A DNA stretch of 64,000 nucleotides, taken from NCBI RefSeq assembly GCF_932276165.1, contig NC_064001.1:6517501-6581500 (forward strand). The letters run 5' to 3'. Made by a program: the position numbers and the translations under genes. The stretch comes from Plutella xylostella. Lineage: Eukaryota > Arthropoda > Insecta > Lepidoptera > Plutellidae. This document shows positions 21,353-34,100 of the stretch, piece after piece. The notes below the pieces were generated by a model. The model had not been told where the DNA came from. It saw nothing but the letters and a program-made list of their open reading frames with translations, and searched no databases. Numbering within the stretch: position 1 is the stretch's first letter; each line of letters begins with the position of its first letter.

Positions 21353-22124
21353 ATTTTTTAACCGACTTCAAAAAAAGGAGGAGGTTCTCAATTCGTCGGG
21401 ATCTTTTTTTTTTATGTATGTTCACCGATTACTCCGCCGTTTATGGACCGATTTTGAAAATTCTTTTTTTGTTGTATTGGGTTGAGCTCCCAGGTGGTCC
21501 CATTTTTTTTTCAGAATTTTATCTCACCCCCAAGGGTGGGTAAAGGGGTAAAAACAGGGTATGAATTTCCATTTTGGGCACATATTAACCGATTCTAATG
21601 AAATTAAGAATGTAAATATAGTTCTTATAACAAAAAAATATGATGGTGACCTTGAGCTGATCTGATGATGGAAACGGAAGGCAGTCAGGGGAACTCCTTC
21701 TATAGCAACTACTTCGTGTTTAGGCTTGAATGATTCGTATTGATTAGTAGGACTTTTTGGTATCATTTGCACCTTACTTTTGATTGAAAAATATTGCAAA
21801 TAAACTAAAAACTATAAAATAAAATAATAATTAAAAAAATTAAAAAACCGACTTCAAAAAACCACTAAAATGTAAGAAATAATTTAAGGTTTACACAAAT
21901 TCTACTCGTATGTGACAGTACAAATATACCTAAGCAGGAACTGTTCTTTTTTGAAGTTGGTGCCATATTTCTTCAGATTACTTTGTCACCGCACCAACAT
22001 CAAAAGAGAACAGTTCCTGCTTAGGTATATTTGTACTGTCACATACGAGTACAATTTGTGTAAACCTTAAATTATTTCTTACATTTTAGTGGTTTTTTGA
22101 AGTCGGTTTTTTAATTTTTTTAAT
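21353..22124. mobile_element. hairpin-bearing element with ACCGACTTCAAAAAA ends
   Basis: Starts TTTTTTAACCGACTTCAAAA and ends in the reverse complement (TTTTGAAGTCGGTTTTTTAA). The right third (about 21,833-22,124) is a near-perfect inverted repeat with arms of about 125 bp (21,833-21,958 and 21,998-22,124) around a 40-bp loop. A third ACCGACTTCAAAAAA copy lies at the start of that hairpin. The left part is AT-rich without a credible ORF. A short copy of the left end occurs at 6296. Probably a non-autonomous DNA element; class unknown. Confidence 0.65.
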
Positions 22125-22300
22125 TATGATGATTGGAAAATAGACCTTTTGCCGGTACTTGGACTATCATTTTGTATGTAAGGTTATTTAGATCTATATA
22201 TGCAGTGAATCTAAAAAACATTATGATAGTTTTGTAAAAATTTAAGTTTATAAGTACCTACTAACAAAGTTTCGGGGCTGTTTATAAATGTTGAGTTGTC
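22125..22300. other. spacer between hairpin element and RTE LINE
   Basis: Short AT-rich stretch; nothing recognised. Confidence 0.4.
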
Positions 22301-22309
22301 TTAGTATTT

Positions 22310-24240
22310 ATTTCTTTTAGCATGAGAAGCAAAAGCAAGGAGTCTAAACTTTCAAGCGAGACACTCGAGCTTATGAGGCAGAGACGCGAATTTCCGTCGG
22401 CAGGTGACACTTCGTCAGAACTACGGGTACTCAACAAGCGTATAAAGAAGCTGATACGAAGAGATCTCCGTCGCTCCAACACACGCGCCATAGAAGCAGA
22501 AATTGAGCAAAATCGGGGGTCAAAAGTCTTCGTTCAGCAACTTGGGAGAGGCCACTTGACGAAATTGAGGTCTGCAGATGGTAATATCGTTGCCTCTAAG
22601 CCGGAGGTTCTTGCAGAAATCGAAAGTTTTTACGGACAACTTTATGCTTTACACGCGCAGAAGTCTGTGGCTCAGCTCACCGATTCCAGAGCGCCACTAA
22701 TACGCCACTACACTGACGACATCCCTGACGTTGACATAGGCGAGATTAGGATAGCCCTTGAGCAGCTTAAAAACAACAAGGCTCCGGGTGAAGACAGAAT
22801 TACTACAGAGCTTCTGAAAGCTGGAGGTATTGCAATCCTCGAACAGCTCCAGAGGCTCCTCAATTCGGTTCTTCACAATGGCATTACACCGGAGGCATGG
22901 TCTGAGAGCGTCGTGGTATTGTTCTTTAAGAAGGGTGACAAAACCCTTCTGAAGAACTATAGACCGATCTCGCTTTTAAGCCATGTATACAAGCTGTTCT
23001 CAAGGGTTATCACGAACCGTCTTGCCCAAAAGTTATCCGAGTTTCAGCCCCCAGAGCAGGCCGGGTTTCGAAAAGGCTTTAGTACAATGTGGTCTATTGT
23101 ACTACACAGTAAGGCAGATTATACAGAAGACCGAAGAGTATAATCAGCCTCTGAGTCTAGCCTTTGTGGACTATGAAAAAGCCTTCAACTCCATCGAGAC
23201 CTGGGCAGTTTTGGAATCCTTGCAGAGATGCCAAATCGATTGGCGCTATATCGAGGTGTTGAGATGTCTGTACAATGCCGCTACTATGACTGTCCAAGTA
23301 CAGGACCACAAGACAAGACCTATCCAACTGCAACGTGGAGTGAGACAGGGGGATGTGATATCTCCGAAACTGTTCACCAATGCATTGGAAGATGTCTTTA
23401 AGACGTTGGACTGGAAAGGACATGGCATATGTATAAATGGCGAGTACATGTCACACCTCCGCTTCGCGGACGACATCGTTATTATGGCAGAATCTCTGCA
23501 GGAACTCAGCTGGATGCTAAGTGGCCTAAATGCTGCTTCCCGACGTGTAGGCCTCGGTATGAACTTGGACAAGACGAAAGTCATGTACAATGCTCGCATC
23601 AAACCGGAGCCGGTCGCCGTTGGTGAGGCAACAATCGAAGTTGTGTAAGAATATGTCTACCTCGGGCAGACTATTCGACTAGGCAGAAGCAACTTCAACA
23701 AGGAGGCTGCAAGGCGCATCCAACTGGGTTGGGCTGCATTCGGGAAACTTCGTCACATATTCTCCTCGGCCATTCCTCAGAGACTGAAGACAAAAGTCTT
23801 CAACCAGTGCGTCCTGCCAGTGATGACGTATGGTGCAGAGACGTGGACACTGACGGTAGGACTGGTCCACCGATTTAAAGTCGCTCAGCGAGCTATGGAG
23901 AGAGCTATGCTTGGGGTTTCTCTGATGGATCGTATCAGAAATGAGGTTATCCGTCAGAGGACTAAGGTTACCGACATAGCTGTCAAAATATGCAAGCTGA
24001 AGTGGCAGTGGGCTGGTCATATCTGCCGAAGAACCGATAACCGTTGGGGTAGACGAGTTCTCGAGTGGAGACCACGATCAGGCAAACGCAGCGTGGGACG
24101 CCCTCCTGCCCACTGGACTGACGACCTTAGGCGGGTGGCGGGTAGTGGTTGGATGAAGAAGGCCGAGGACCGAGTGTTGTGGCGCTCCTTGGGAGAGGCC
24201 TATGTCCAGCAGTGGATGATTATTGGCTGATGATATATAT
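22310..24240 (+). mobile_element. 5'-truncated RTE-type LINE, pseudogenised
   Basis: Coding similarity runs from 22,322 to the stop at 24,230 and ends with GGCTGATGA. The reverse transcriptase is clear: LKNNKAPGEDRITTELLK, YRPISLLSHVYKLF, GFRKGF, FVDYEKAFNSIE, GVRQGDVISPKLF, and FADDIV as the catalytic FADD. The C-terminal LKWQWAGHICRRTD and SVGRPP motifs are typical of insect RTE elements. The N-terminal apurinic endonuclease domain is missing. The frame is broken by a shift near 23,100 and an in-frame TAA at 23,646, so it cannot mobilise itself. Pieces of the same family occur at 8.2-9.2, 12.0, 16.0, 33.3 and 61.2 kb. Confidence 0.85.
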
Positions 24241-24486
24241 ATACTTACCTAAGTAATTATATCATAGAATACATTTTATTATTCGCTTTTGTGGCCTCAA
24301 GTCAATTATAGTAAGTATTATATTTTTATCAGTAACTATGTTAGTTTAGATGTAAGTAAATAAAATTTCCTAAGTAACCTAATCCATGTTGAGTGAGGAT
24401 TAAATATAATATAGTCACTAGTAATTTTTTTGCTTGAAAACCTACCTACTAGTACTTTAAACTTTTCCTATTCACATCTTTTTATA
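24241..24486. other. spacer
   Basis: AT-rich, nothing recognised. Confidence 0.3.
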
Positions 24487-24746
24487 TACAGGGTGTCCCA
24501 AATTAAAGTGCACATCCAAATTATAGTGACTTAATTTTAAAAACAACTTTTATTTTTCGACTTTTGTAAATTCGTGAAAAAGAATCTACTGTCTATATAG
24601 TAAAAAATCTCATAGCCAACAAAGTTTCTATGAATTAGCAAAAATAAAATTCGCAAACAATCAAAAGTCTTAAAACAAAAGATGTTTAGAATGACGAGTT
24701 GTGTCACTATGATTCGGATGTGCAATTTAACATGGGACATCCTGTA
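24487..24746. mobile_element. mariner-type MITE, 260 bp
   Basis: The left end TACAGGGTGTCCCAAATTAA and the right end TTAACATGGGACATCCTGTA are inverted repeats, with homology continuing inward (GTGCACATCC / GGATGTGCAA; TAGTGAC / GTCACTA). Flanked by TA. TACAGGGTGTCCC ends are characteristic of insect mariner-related MITEs. Confidence 0.75.
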
Positions 24747-25763
24747 TATATCTATAGATATCGATAACGCAGGCGGGATCCCATCTCTACTATCGACTTC
24801 ACTATGGACATCCCTATCGTACGTGTGCTTTGCTTCCCCCCCCCGACCCTCAATCGTGCGATAGAGAGCACTGCAGCTCGGGACTGACAATAGGTACTTT
24901 TCTTGATGAAATTCTGGTTTTGGGAGAAAACGTTTTACACTAACTAAATATCAACCAATCTCTTTGATTTTAGTGTCAATCGATTCAGCTTAATATATTC
25001 TAGGTTTATAGGTTTCGCTTTTTTAAAAAAAATACGTTGTTATTGATCCACAAACGGCTTAATTCAACAATGTCGCAATCACAAAAAAAACACTATTTGA
25101 GGTGCCTATAAGTTTGAATCTATAGAAAATTTTGAAAAAAGGAAAACCTATAAACCTAGTTATTCCTTGTGTCAATAACATATTAAAAAATCATGGAGAT
25201 TGGATAATATTTAGGGGTAGTAAAACGTTTTCTCTTTTTGTATGGACGAGCAAGTGCTATACTCTACTCTTAATATCTGTATGAAACAATGAAGGAATCT
25301 AGAATTGAAAAAAACTAGTGTCATTTATTTAAAGTAAAATTCGGAAATGTGATCAATTATACCCAGTATCTTTTCTTAAATTCTAGTATTCTTAACAAAT
25401 ACAACTGAAAATATGATGCAATTGCATAATAAGAATCAAAAATAAAATTAAACAGCTTAGCACTTATTGGAACTTCTATTCTAAAAGGCGGTTTCAGACA
25501 CATCTATCAGTAAGTACCAGCTTTTTAAATGCTTTGTTAGTAACATGGAAATGGTATACATACAATCAAATAGGTATAAAAAAATACACATACAGTTCTC
25601 CTAGAACCTGATTAAAACCTAGTAAAAAAATAGAATCCTTGTTGTTTCATTTCACATGCTGCTGCATCATATTTCCCGCTTACGAATTAAGAAATTAATC
25701 CATACAAAACTTTCAACAACACATCATTCCAATAATGCATACTCAACAATGGCTATCAGCTTC
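24747..25763. other. gene-free spacer, 3' flank of FKBP46
   Basis: The 3' UTR of the minus-strand FKBP46 gene must extend into the right part. TTTATT strings near 25,325 and 25,635 could be its complemented poly(A) signal. Around 24,900-25,250 there is a loose inverted similarity (GGGAGAAAACGTTTTACACT versus AGTAAAACGTTTTCTC) suggesting another old TIR element. No coding region. Confidence 0.35.
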
Positions 25764-28700
25764 TTACTTCACGTTCTTCAGTTCCACTTCGAAGACTAGC
25801 GTCGAGTTGGGGGGGATCACTGGTGGGGAGCCTTTAGCACCATATCTGTAAGTTTATGACAATTTAGTAAAGGAGGTAAGGTACTAAAACATACATTTTC
25901 TTAGGAATATCAAGATCAAGTGGGGTTATAGTGGTGGTATCTCAGTTGGGTAAAACACCTGAATCACATGATTATGGCAGAGATGCGGACTAGAATCCTG
26001 GGTCAATTTGTATCAAAATAAGCTTTTCAGCATTGTCTATTTGGCTGAGGCTCCACTTTTCTCACCACTTCAATGGTTCATAGCTCATACTTTAATAAAC
26101 ATTATAATATCTGCCAATAAACTTACGCCATGGCGGGTGGGCACACGATTTTCCTCTTGCCTCCCACTTTCATGCCAGCGACGCCGATGTCCCACCCAGA
26201 GATCACCTCCTTGGACCCCAGCCGGAACTTGAACCCGGGCCCCTTCAGGCAGTTGTCGAACATCTTGTTATTCGACTTTAGGCGACCCTCGTAGTATACC
26301 TGTACATGGAACAAGAGTATAATTAATTTGTGAATTGTGAGGTCATTGTAATAAACAAGTCATGGTTGCTAGTGCAGACCATACTTAAGAGTGACTTGTA
26401 ATAGTGGTTCATATTTAAGACTACTTATTCTTGTCATTGCAAAATATGATTACGTACCTGTACAACTTTGCCGGGCTTTGCTACTGGACCGTTTCCAACT
26501 TTCAAGTCTTCAATGGCGACGCCGCCGCTGAGTGCTTTCTTCTCCTTCTTCTCCGCGGGTTCTATTTCCTTTTTGGCTTTCTGTTGCTGTTCCTTCTTCT
26601 CTGCCTTTTGCTGAGGTGGCTTTTCATCGGCCTTCTAGTGACAACACAGGGAAATAAGAATAAAATACTAAAATCATCATCAATTTAAATATGAGGAAGA
26701 AGAGTCTGAGTAACGGATTGAATTATTGACACCATTGCATGACTGAAAAGGTACTTCCATTGGGCTGAACTTTGGAGGAATACCCAGATGGACCATTTAA
26801 GCAGGCTCTATTACTGCTGGTTGGATTGATGTGAAACATAAAAAGATTTCTTCTTACCTTAGCTTTGCCATTGACTTGGGCTCCCGCCGCCTTCTCTTGT
26901 GCGAGCTTCTTCTTCAGTCGTCGTTTTGCGCTCTTACTGAGCTTGGATGTGTCAATGTCTGTCTCCAGCGTGCTGTCCACTGTAGTCTCAGCCTCGGCCT
27001 CGTCTGATGACTCGGCATCACCATTCTGCTGTGGAGCCTCCTCATCAGAGTCATCATCGTCTTCCTCTTCTTCATCAGAATCTTCCTCATCACTGGGGAA
27101 TTAGCAGGTTGATTACATGACATGTATAATATTTGTAATTCAAAGCAAATTTACCAATTTATTGTTTATGAGATCAAACCTCTAGATTAAATAATAGTAT
27201 ATTCACACTCAGATCCACCATCCAACACAGCACGACCCATCACGTCCGCACAGCTGGGGTTCCAATGAAGGAAGGGTTTAGGCCTAGTCCAGCATCCCCC
27301 ACAACATCAAGGACTAAAGATTTACAATCATGTACACACCTGTCATCGGCTGAGGTGTTCACTTTGAAAGACTCATCATTCTCGTCAGTGTCCACATCCT
27401 CTCCGTCCAGGAACTTGGCCAGCTGGTCATCATCATCATCGTCGGAGGCGTCGCTGTCATCAGCCGCTGGTGCCTTCTTAGCTGCCTTTTTGTCTTGCTG
27501 TAAAGGAACATAATGTGATTGTGAATATCATTTAGAAGAATATTCTCTGTTATGATTTATTAAAGATTTTGTTGTTGCAGTATTGGTAATGCTGGCAAGA
27601 TCAATGGTATTAAAATTAAAACAGCCAGATCTGTAACAGTGCCTTTCTACCTCTACAGTAAAGGGTTACTACAGGGGTATGTTTATGTTATCATCATCAT
27701 GAGTAACATGTCCAAATCATCTGCCATCCTAAAATATTGCTTTAATTAAATCATAAAGCCACCAACTGTAGTATACTTTGTCACAACTCTAAAGAATCTA
27801 GATGCATGAAATAATCTAGACTATACTAAAGTTTCACTAGCCTTGGGCTTCTTAGCCGCAGCATCATTGCTGGTCTCCAGTTTCCTCTTGTTCTTGGTGT
27901 TGACGGGGACCAGCTCCGGGGCCTCCTCCTCATCTTCTTCCTCCTCCTCCTCGTCACCAGACATGTCCTCAAACTCAGGGTCCAAGTATCCCGTTAAGTG
28001 GACATTGCTCTTACCTGGAACATTGTATAAGTACAATTAAGTAATTTTTAAAGTACATAATTTTGATTTAGTAATCTAAAGCACAGTATGGTTCATCTCA
28101 ATCATCTCATTTCCTATATCTTGATAAATGTCCACAAGACTATGTCAGAGAGTACTGCCCTTACTTACACCATAAATGCTATTCTAGTCAAATATCCATA
28201 AACAAACTAACCAAGCAACAATAACTTCAAGTAATGCCTATACAACCAGCATGAATCATACCATTACCATTTGTCAAGAATGAAATAGCGTCTCCTGCCT
28301 TGAAGTACAGGTCGAGGGGAACCTGGATCTGCTTGGTCTTCTGCAGAGTGGCCACGAGGAAGTTCTTGGACTCCACAACCACCATGACCTGGCAGGCCTC
28401 ATTGTCTCCGGTGGAGATGTCCAGCGCAGCCTGGGAGATGTGGAACGGCTTCTCCACCACTTGGGTGTACCGCTTGTTAGGTTCCATTATTAGTCCTGAA
28501 ATGTGAGTATTACATTATAAGTTTGGTGGAGTCCTGTTTGATACTTGCTTTGGTTACATGAAGAAGTAACTATATTGATTCTTTTATTACAATATAGAGG
28601 TAGTTTAAATAAAAATCAGGGTAGGTGGGTCATTCACAGTGTAGATTCTATGTACAGTCATGTTGGCGGTTTATGGCAAAAAATATAGAAGTAAATCATG

Positions 28701-29048
28701 GATTTCCATAATATATGATAAGGATTACAGACCTTTTAACACAGTTTGATTAGGTTAAAACATTTAGATAAAGGCTGTTGGCTCTAAAGCTGGTAGTAAT
28801 GCAAAATGCACAGCATGACCAGTTTACGCCACACTGTAACATTTTTGTCAACTTAACAAAACGGGAGTTATTCAATTATTACATCAACAGAACTTGCTTT
28901 GAAGAAGTTCATAGTAATAAACAAAGGTTCCGAGTACTTCATCTACAGCATTTAGCCATTATCTTCTGAGAAAAGGGGAAAATAACGGCTACACCAACAC
29001 GTGGTGAACAAACGAAGCCGGCAATATTTCACTTACCCCAAAACATTT
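25764..29048 (-). CDS. FKBP46: 46-kDa FK506-binding nuclear protein (FKBP46), eight exons
   Basis: Exons: start exon near 29,038-29,048, then 28,262..28,495, about 27,840..28,014, 27,340..27,497, 26,858..27,092, 26,458..26,634, 26,127..26,299 and 25,764..25,845. Order of parts: an N-terminal nucleoplasmin-like domain (VEKPFHISQAALDI, VPLDLYFKAGDAISF), long Asp/Glu/Ser-rich acidic tracts, a basic linker that should be a nuclear signal (KSAKRRLKKKL), and one FKBP peptidyl-prolyl isomerase domain at the C-terminus. The FKBP site keeps VYYEG, MFDN, FKF, VISGWD, AYG, VIPP and LVFEVEL. The family is nuclear, binds histones and DNA, and catalyses proline isomerisation. The end of the third exon is uncertain (a GC donor after AAG, or a shifted pair). 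The expected first exon has an extra T, so translation may begin at MEPNKRY (28,487). Confidence 0.9.
25930..26010 (+). mobile_element. possible SINE head in an FKBP46 intron
   Basis: TATCTCAGTTGGGTAAAACA and GGACTAGAATCCTGGGTCAA loosely resemble the A and B boxes of a tRNA-derived SINE. Degenerate, and uncertain. Confidence 0.2.
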
Positions 29049-29055
29049 TGTCGGT

Positions 29056-29773
29056 ATTTATTTAGCACTGATTAATAATAATGACTAGTTATAATAACTC
29101 CAGGAACTGTGGGCGTCAGTTAATTTAACAAATATTACGCCAATTTTCAACGGTAGACCACAAGGAATCTAAAATGAAGAACAAGAAAAAGGGCAACCGC
29201 GGAACCGCGCGGTAATAATTAACTGACAGTGACAGATGTCACCGGCGACGGTCGCACAGACTACTATGTCCGGTGACAGTGTTGCCATTTGCGAAAAAGA
29301 AAGGTATTTCGCACGCAAAGAAGACCCAGTCAGGCTTTGAGGAGTCTTTTCAAGTATGCATCACTCACTCACTACCAAAAGCTCACTACTATAGTACATT
29401 TTATTTTGTTAGAAAGGAAATTCTCCATAATAAGTACATACCAAAAATTCTCCATAAGAATACATAAATATTATACACAGCTCGCACATTCTTTTCTTAT
29501 GCTTTTTTAAATGGTAAACCTTTACAAGTTCTAACCCAAAGCGCATGTGCATAACATTAACAATAAAAATGTAGGGAAATACAAAAGAAAATGTTTTATA
29601 GTTAGTCAGCCAAGAGAAGTAATTATTCTAAGAAGCTGCTATACGGATTAAAGAAATTTTTACCTGGCAACTAAACACAGAGCAATAGATTGGTGTGTCG
29701 AAATAAGTTTTCTCCGCCTAGTCTGTGATTCTTTTTTGTTAACTGTCAAAGACGGATACAATAATTCGCAGCC
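29056..29773. promoter_or_regulatory. divergent intergenic region, FKBP46 (-) and RpS17 (+)
   Basis: About 720 bp holding the 5' ends of both genes. Positions 29,195-29,285 are GC-richer, with GTCACCGG and CCGGTGAC as an inverted pair and a CGCGGAACCGCGCGG palindrome-like word, next to the FKBP46 side. The T-rich run at 29,725-29,740 just before the RpS17 start is compatible with a pyrimidine-type (TOP) ribosomal-protein leader. Confidence 0.45.
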
Positions 29774-30668
29774 ATGGTAATTTATTTTATTAAAAATCCA
29801 TGTAAATCGTCGAAATCCCCAGTTATTATAGTGCCCAAGTTATTGTGAAACCTTTTAAGTTTATTTTAAGATGTTTTCTGTAAGTATATTTTCAAGAAAA
29901 TGTTGTGATTTTAGGGTCGTGTCAGGACCAAGACCGTCAAGAAAGCGGCGAAAATTATCATTGAGAAGTACTACACAAGGTTGACTTTGGATTTTGATAC
30001 CAACAAGAGGATATGTGAGGAAATCGCTATCATTCCCACCAAGCCTCTTCGTAACAAGATCGCTGGGTAAGTTGTATTTTCAATTTATTTACTTGTGTTA
30101 TTTTAGGTTATATTATGTTTTTCGATTAATGTATCTGATATTGAGTGATTGTTGGTTAAGGCCTGAAATTTTTAATTCTACCTACACGGGATATACGTTT
30201 CTATTCATAATTTTATATTTATAGCCTTACAAGGACTTCATAAACTTGAACCCATCACTATAACTCAACATTTCTGTGCTATGTATGAGTACAACAACTG
30301 ACTGAATTATCATGTTACTTAACAAACCTACAAATTGGGTGCACTAAATATTATAGTCAGTGAAATAAAAGTTAATCAGTGAAATTTCAATTATAATTTA
30401 ATTAACGGTCAATAAAATTCATTACAGGTTTGCCACCCACTTGATGAGGCGTCTCCGACACTCCCAGGTGCGTGGTATCTCCATCAAGCTTCAAGAGGAG
30501 GAGCGTGAGAGACGTGACAACTACGTCCCAGAGGTTTCTGCCCTGGAACATGACATCATTGAGGTTGACCCTGACACCAAGGACATGTTGAAGATGCTCG
30601 ACTTCAACAACATCAACGGTCTTCAGCTAACTCAGCCTGCCACCTCAAACTACGCTGGCAGACGTTAA
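29774..30668 (+). CDS. RpS17: 40S ribosomal protein S17 (eS17)
   Basis: Three coding exons: 29,774..29,776 (only the ATG, then GTAATT), 29,915..30,066 (after GATTTTAG) and 30,428..30,668 (after ATTACAG). The product starts MGRVRTKTVKKAAKIIIEKY and continues through KPLRNKIAGFATHLMRR and SQVRGISIKLQEEE to LDFNNI..LQLTQP, which is eS17 along its whole length (131 residues). It is a component of the small ribosomal subunit near the beak/head. A first coding exon limited to the ATG is common in ribosomal protein genes. An AATAAA follows within 10 bases of the stop. Confidence 0.97.
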
Positions 30669-30676
30669 TTTAAGCT

Positions 30677-30682
30677 AATAAA
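30677..30682 (+). promoter_or_regulatory. poly(A) signal of RpS17
   Basis: AATAAA immediately after the stop codon, giving a very short 3' UTR as is usual for ribosomal protein mRNAs. Confidence 0.65.
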
Positions 30683-31130
30683 TACTTTAAAATGTATGTA
30701 CTGTGTTTAATTTATATTATACCAATTAGGTAGTTCCTAAAAAAATATGATCAATCATGTTCAGTTGAATGAACTGTGGGAAACCTGGACTCATTAGCGT
30801 ATAATATACTTCCTACCATCGTCCTTGTAAAAGTTCTTTGAGAAGAAAGTTCTTGTCACATTTCACACTGCTCAAAACCCCTGAACCCTGAAGAAGCTCT
30901 GGCTGAAACCATAGACAATGAATAACCTAAGGAGAGGACGCTAACGCTAAATTTTATTTACTCATGGCAACACTGATAAAAAAAACTCAAAATAATTGTT
31001 TTGCTTTTTCGCTGCTCTTTCGATTTTGTATCGTACTGTAAATTATTTTTGAACTTCCTATTCTATTTTATGAGATAGTAATCTAAGCTACATTTCGTAT
31101 CTGTAAATCATTTGATTCGTAGTATGAAAA
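30683..31130. other. spacer and promoter region of the USP3 gene
   Basis: No ORF. It should include the USP3 start of transcription close to 31,000-31,120. No motif stands out. Confidence 0.4.
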
Positions 31131-34100
31131 ATGGATTGTGTACATGTAGTTGACCACGTAAAGGTTGTTACCGACCACATCGTTCAAGACGACAGGATCA
31201 CAAAGAGCTTCGACTGTTCAGGTAGTAAATCTATCACTTTTACTGCTTCATCAATTTGCCCGGGATGTCCGTAAGGGTGGGACCACGTCGTGGTCGAATA
31301 TTAAGGTTATATTTAAAAAATCAATACAGGGAAAGGGAAGTTAATAATCAGCTGTTGTAAAGGGAGGGGAGGGGGGAGAGCGGCACGGGTGACCGTGACT
31401 GTTATGACGGAGTTTATTGTCTAAACGTAAAATTTTAATTAAGTCTTGGCTGTATTAGTATTGGTCCTGTTTACCTTCTAACAGTAGGTAGGAAATCATG
31501 ATTCATAAGATTTATAACCCAATATTTGGGCTTACCTGAAACACTACAATATCATACCAACAGATAAAGGCAGCAATATTTAGCATTTTAAATTTTGAAG
31601 TCAGTATTTTGAACTATTTAGCCAGCATAAACAAACATTCTCAGCCATACAATTTTGTAACCTTTCAAAGCTTAAACCTTTCTTAATTAACACCTATGAT
31701 AATTAAATCATACTTTTACATAAGTAATACAATCTATTGCCAACAGAATGTTCCGTGAAGGACCAGATATGGCTGTGTCTGCATTGCGGGGCGGTGCACT
31801 GTGGGCGGTATGTCAATGGCCATGCGGAGAAACATGCACAGGCCACGGACCATCAGCTGTGTATCAGCTGCGACAACTTCTCTGTTTACTGGTAAATTGT
31901 GATACCGTGAATGCTTTAATACATCCATTGTTGAAGATTTTATGTCTGTTCGACTTCTTTTCTCTGCAACATCTGAATATTTATAATTTTATGCAGCTGA
32001 TGGGTATCAGGGTGATTTAAGCATATTATGGTATTAGATGATATGAACTTTGACTATTCATTCTCTGAATAATTATTACAACAGCTAAAAGCTAATTGTT
32101 CTAAATTTTCTTACACTTACATATTTTTTAAATATTACAGTTACAAGTGCGATGACTATGTATCAAGTGACACTGATGATCAGATAATAGGCAAACTACG
32201 GAAAGTTTTACAACAGAACAGTAGAGTAAATGACAAGGATGGTCTTTTGGAGCAAAGTGAAGAGAACAGTAAAGATGGCAGCCTAGTGTCCAATAACTCG
32301 TCAGTACAGAACACGGAACAACCTAGTTCTCCTTTAGGGGCTGAAGAGAGAAATGCATCCTCTGGTGAAACACCTGATGGAAATGATATGAAGGTGCCTA
32401 CAACTTCTAAGGTGAAGAATTTACAGTAGCTTTTCTGTCAACATACAAATAATCAAAATGAGACATGTTATTGAGTAGTCTTTACAATATGTATAAGGAT
32501 TAAATTGTCTCTGGCTTTACCTTAATGATATATGTTGTAAATAAAAGGTGAAATTTTTCCCTTATATCTGCTTCTGTGCAGTCACTCGATTCATATCAAG
32601 AACCTGTTAGCCTAATTTAAATATTATGTGTGTATTATTAATATCTTTAATGTAATTTCCAGATTGATGAGCCTGTGCGAAACCTGCGACCGCGCTCGCG
32701 GAAACGCTCTCACTCTGAAGACAGCAGTTCAGCAGAAAACTCATCTAAAAAAGTCGAAAAAAAGTTATCTTCTATCAATGGAAAGAGTCCAAAAGACAGA
32801 AAAGTTGTAGGTCTGAAGAATTTAGGCAACACCTGTTTCATGAACGCGGTGCTGCAGAGTCTTAGCAATATTCAGGAGTTCAGCTGCTATTTCAGCAGTC
32901 TACCTTCTTTGGAGATGAAAACTAATGGAAGGAAGGTGTATCATTCAAGGAGTTATACGAGACAGGAGATGACTGATTTAGTAATGGCTGAAGAGCTTAG
33001 AAAGGTACTAGTTCATAAAATTATTTATGTTAAGTATTCTTTCTGAAATATTATGATAGTGAGTTATGGCAAAGAAGACAGTGTTATCTCTCAGTGATTT
33101 TACAAATCTTTATTCAGTCGCCAAAATAATTTTGCTTCAATTTGAAATGCTATGCCCTTCTGCTGCCCAGGGTGCGCCGAACATTATAAGGAACAGATGA
33201 TACGTCACTCGATCAGGCTAATTTTGTGTGAAGACCCTTACCGTTACCTATGCCTACTTGTTATTCCTTATTCTGTGTTGTCTAGAGTGGAGACCGCGAC
33301 TAGGCAAACATACATAGTGTAGGATGCCCTCTGGCTGGATGGGGTGACGACATGCGAAAAGTGGCTGCTCATGCTTGGAGATGGAAAGCTATGGGCCGCA
33401 AGCCGATTATGATGATGATTCCTAATTCTTTCTTGTTGCGCTATATCTAATCTCCCCTACGCCTGCAGGTGCTAATAAACCTGTCGACGGGCGGGTGCGG
33501 GTCGAAGGGCGCCATCTCGCCGGAGTGCCTGTTCCTGGTGATCTGGAAGGTGGTGCCGAGGTTCCGCGGCTACCAGCAGCAGGACGCGCACGAGTTCCTG
33601 CGGTACATGCTCGACAGGTCCGTGTCATATACCTACTAACCTGAAGAGCTAGTACGAGACGCATTTAAGATGTGACAAAAGTTTTGCATCGCCGTCACTC
33701 ACATCGCGCAGCCTCAAGAGTGAGTGTGACGGAGAACTTTTGTCAGGTCTTATTAGCGCCCTGTGCTATAGGGCCTGGTGGTTGTTTGTTAATATTCGTA
33801 ATTCTAGCTTTTTTCAGCGAAAAGTTTTCCCATGGAGAATCCAGTATAATAAGTAGCCTATAGCTCTGCCTTCGCCACACCTTTTGATAAAAGTTATAAT
33901 TCGTGACAATCTAATTTAATAATTATAATCTCATTATAAAATAACCCCCAAAGTGGTGACCCCGACGTGATGTTTGCTATATCTCCTTGCAGATTGCACA
34001 CGGAGCTGCAGCAGCTACTGCCGGCGGAGGGCAAGGACGCGGCGCGCTCCGCCTCCATCGTCACCGCCGTGTTCGGGGGCACGCTGCAGAGCGAGGTACC

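Noticed and set aside
26865..27104. Ser-rich ORF on the plus strand (also 27,265-27,513 and 27,843-28,040)
   Set aside because: Antisense of the acidic Asp/Glu tracts of FKBP46.
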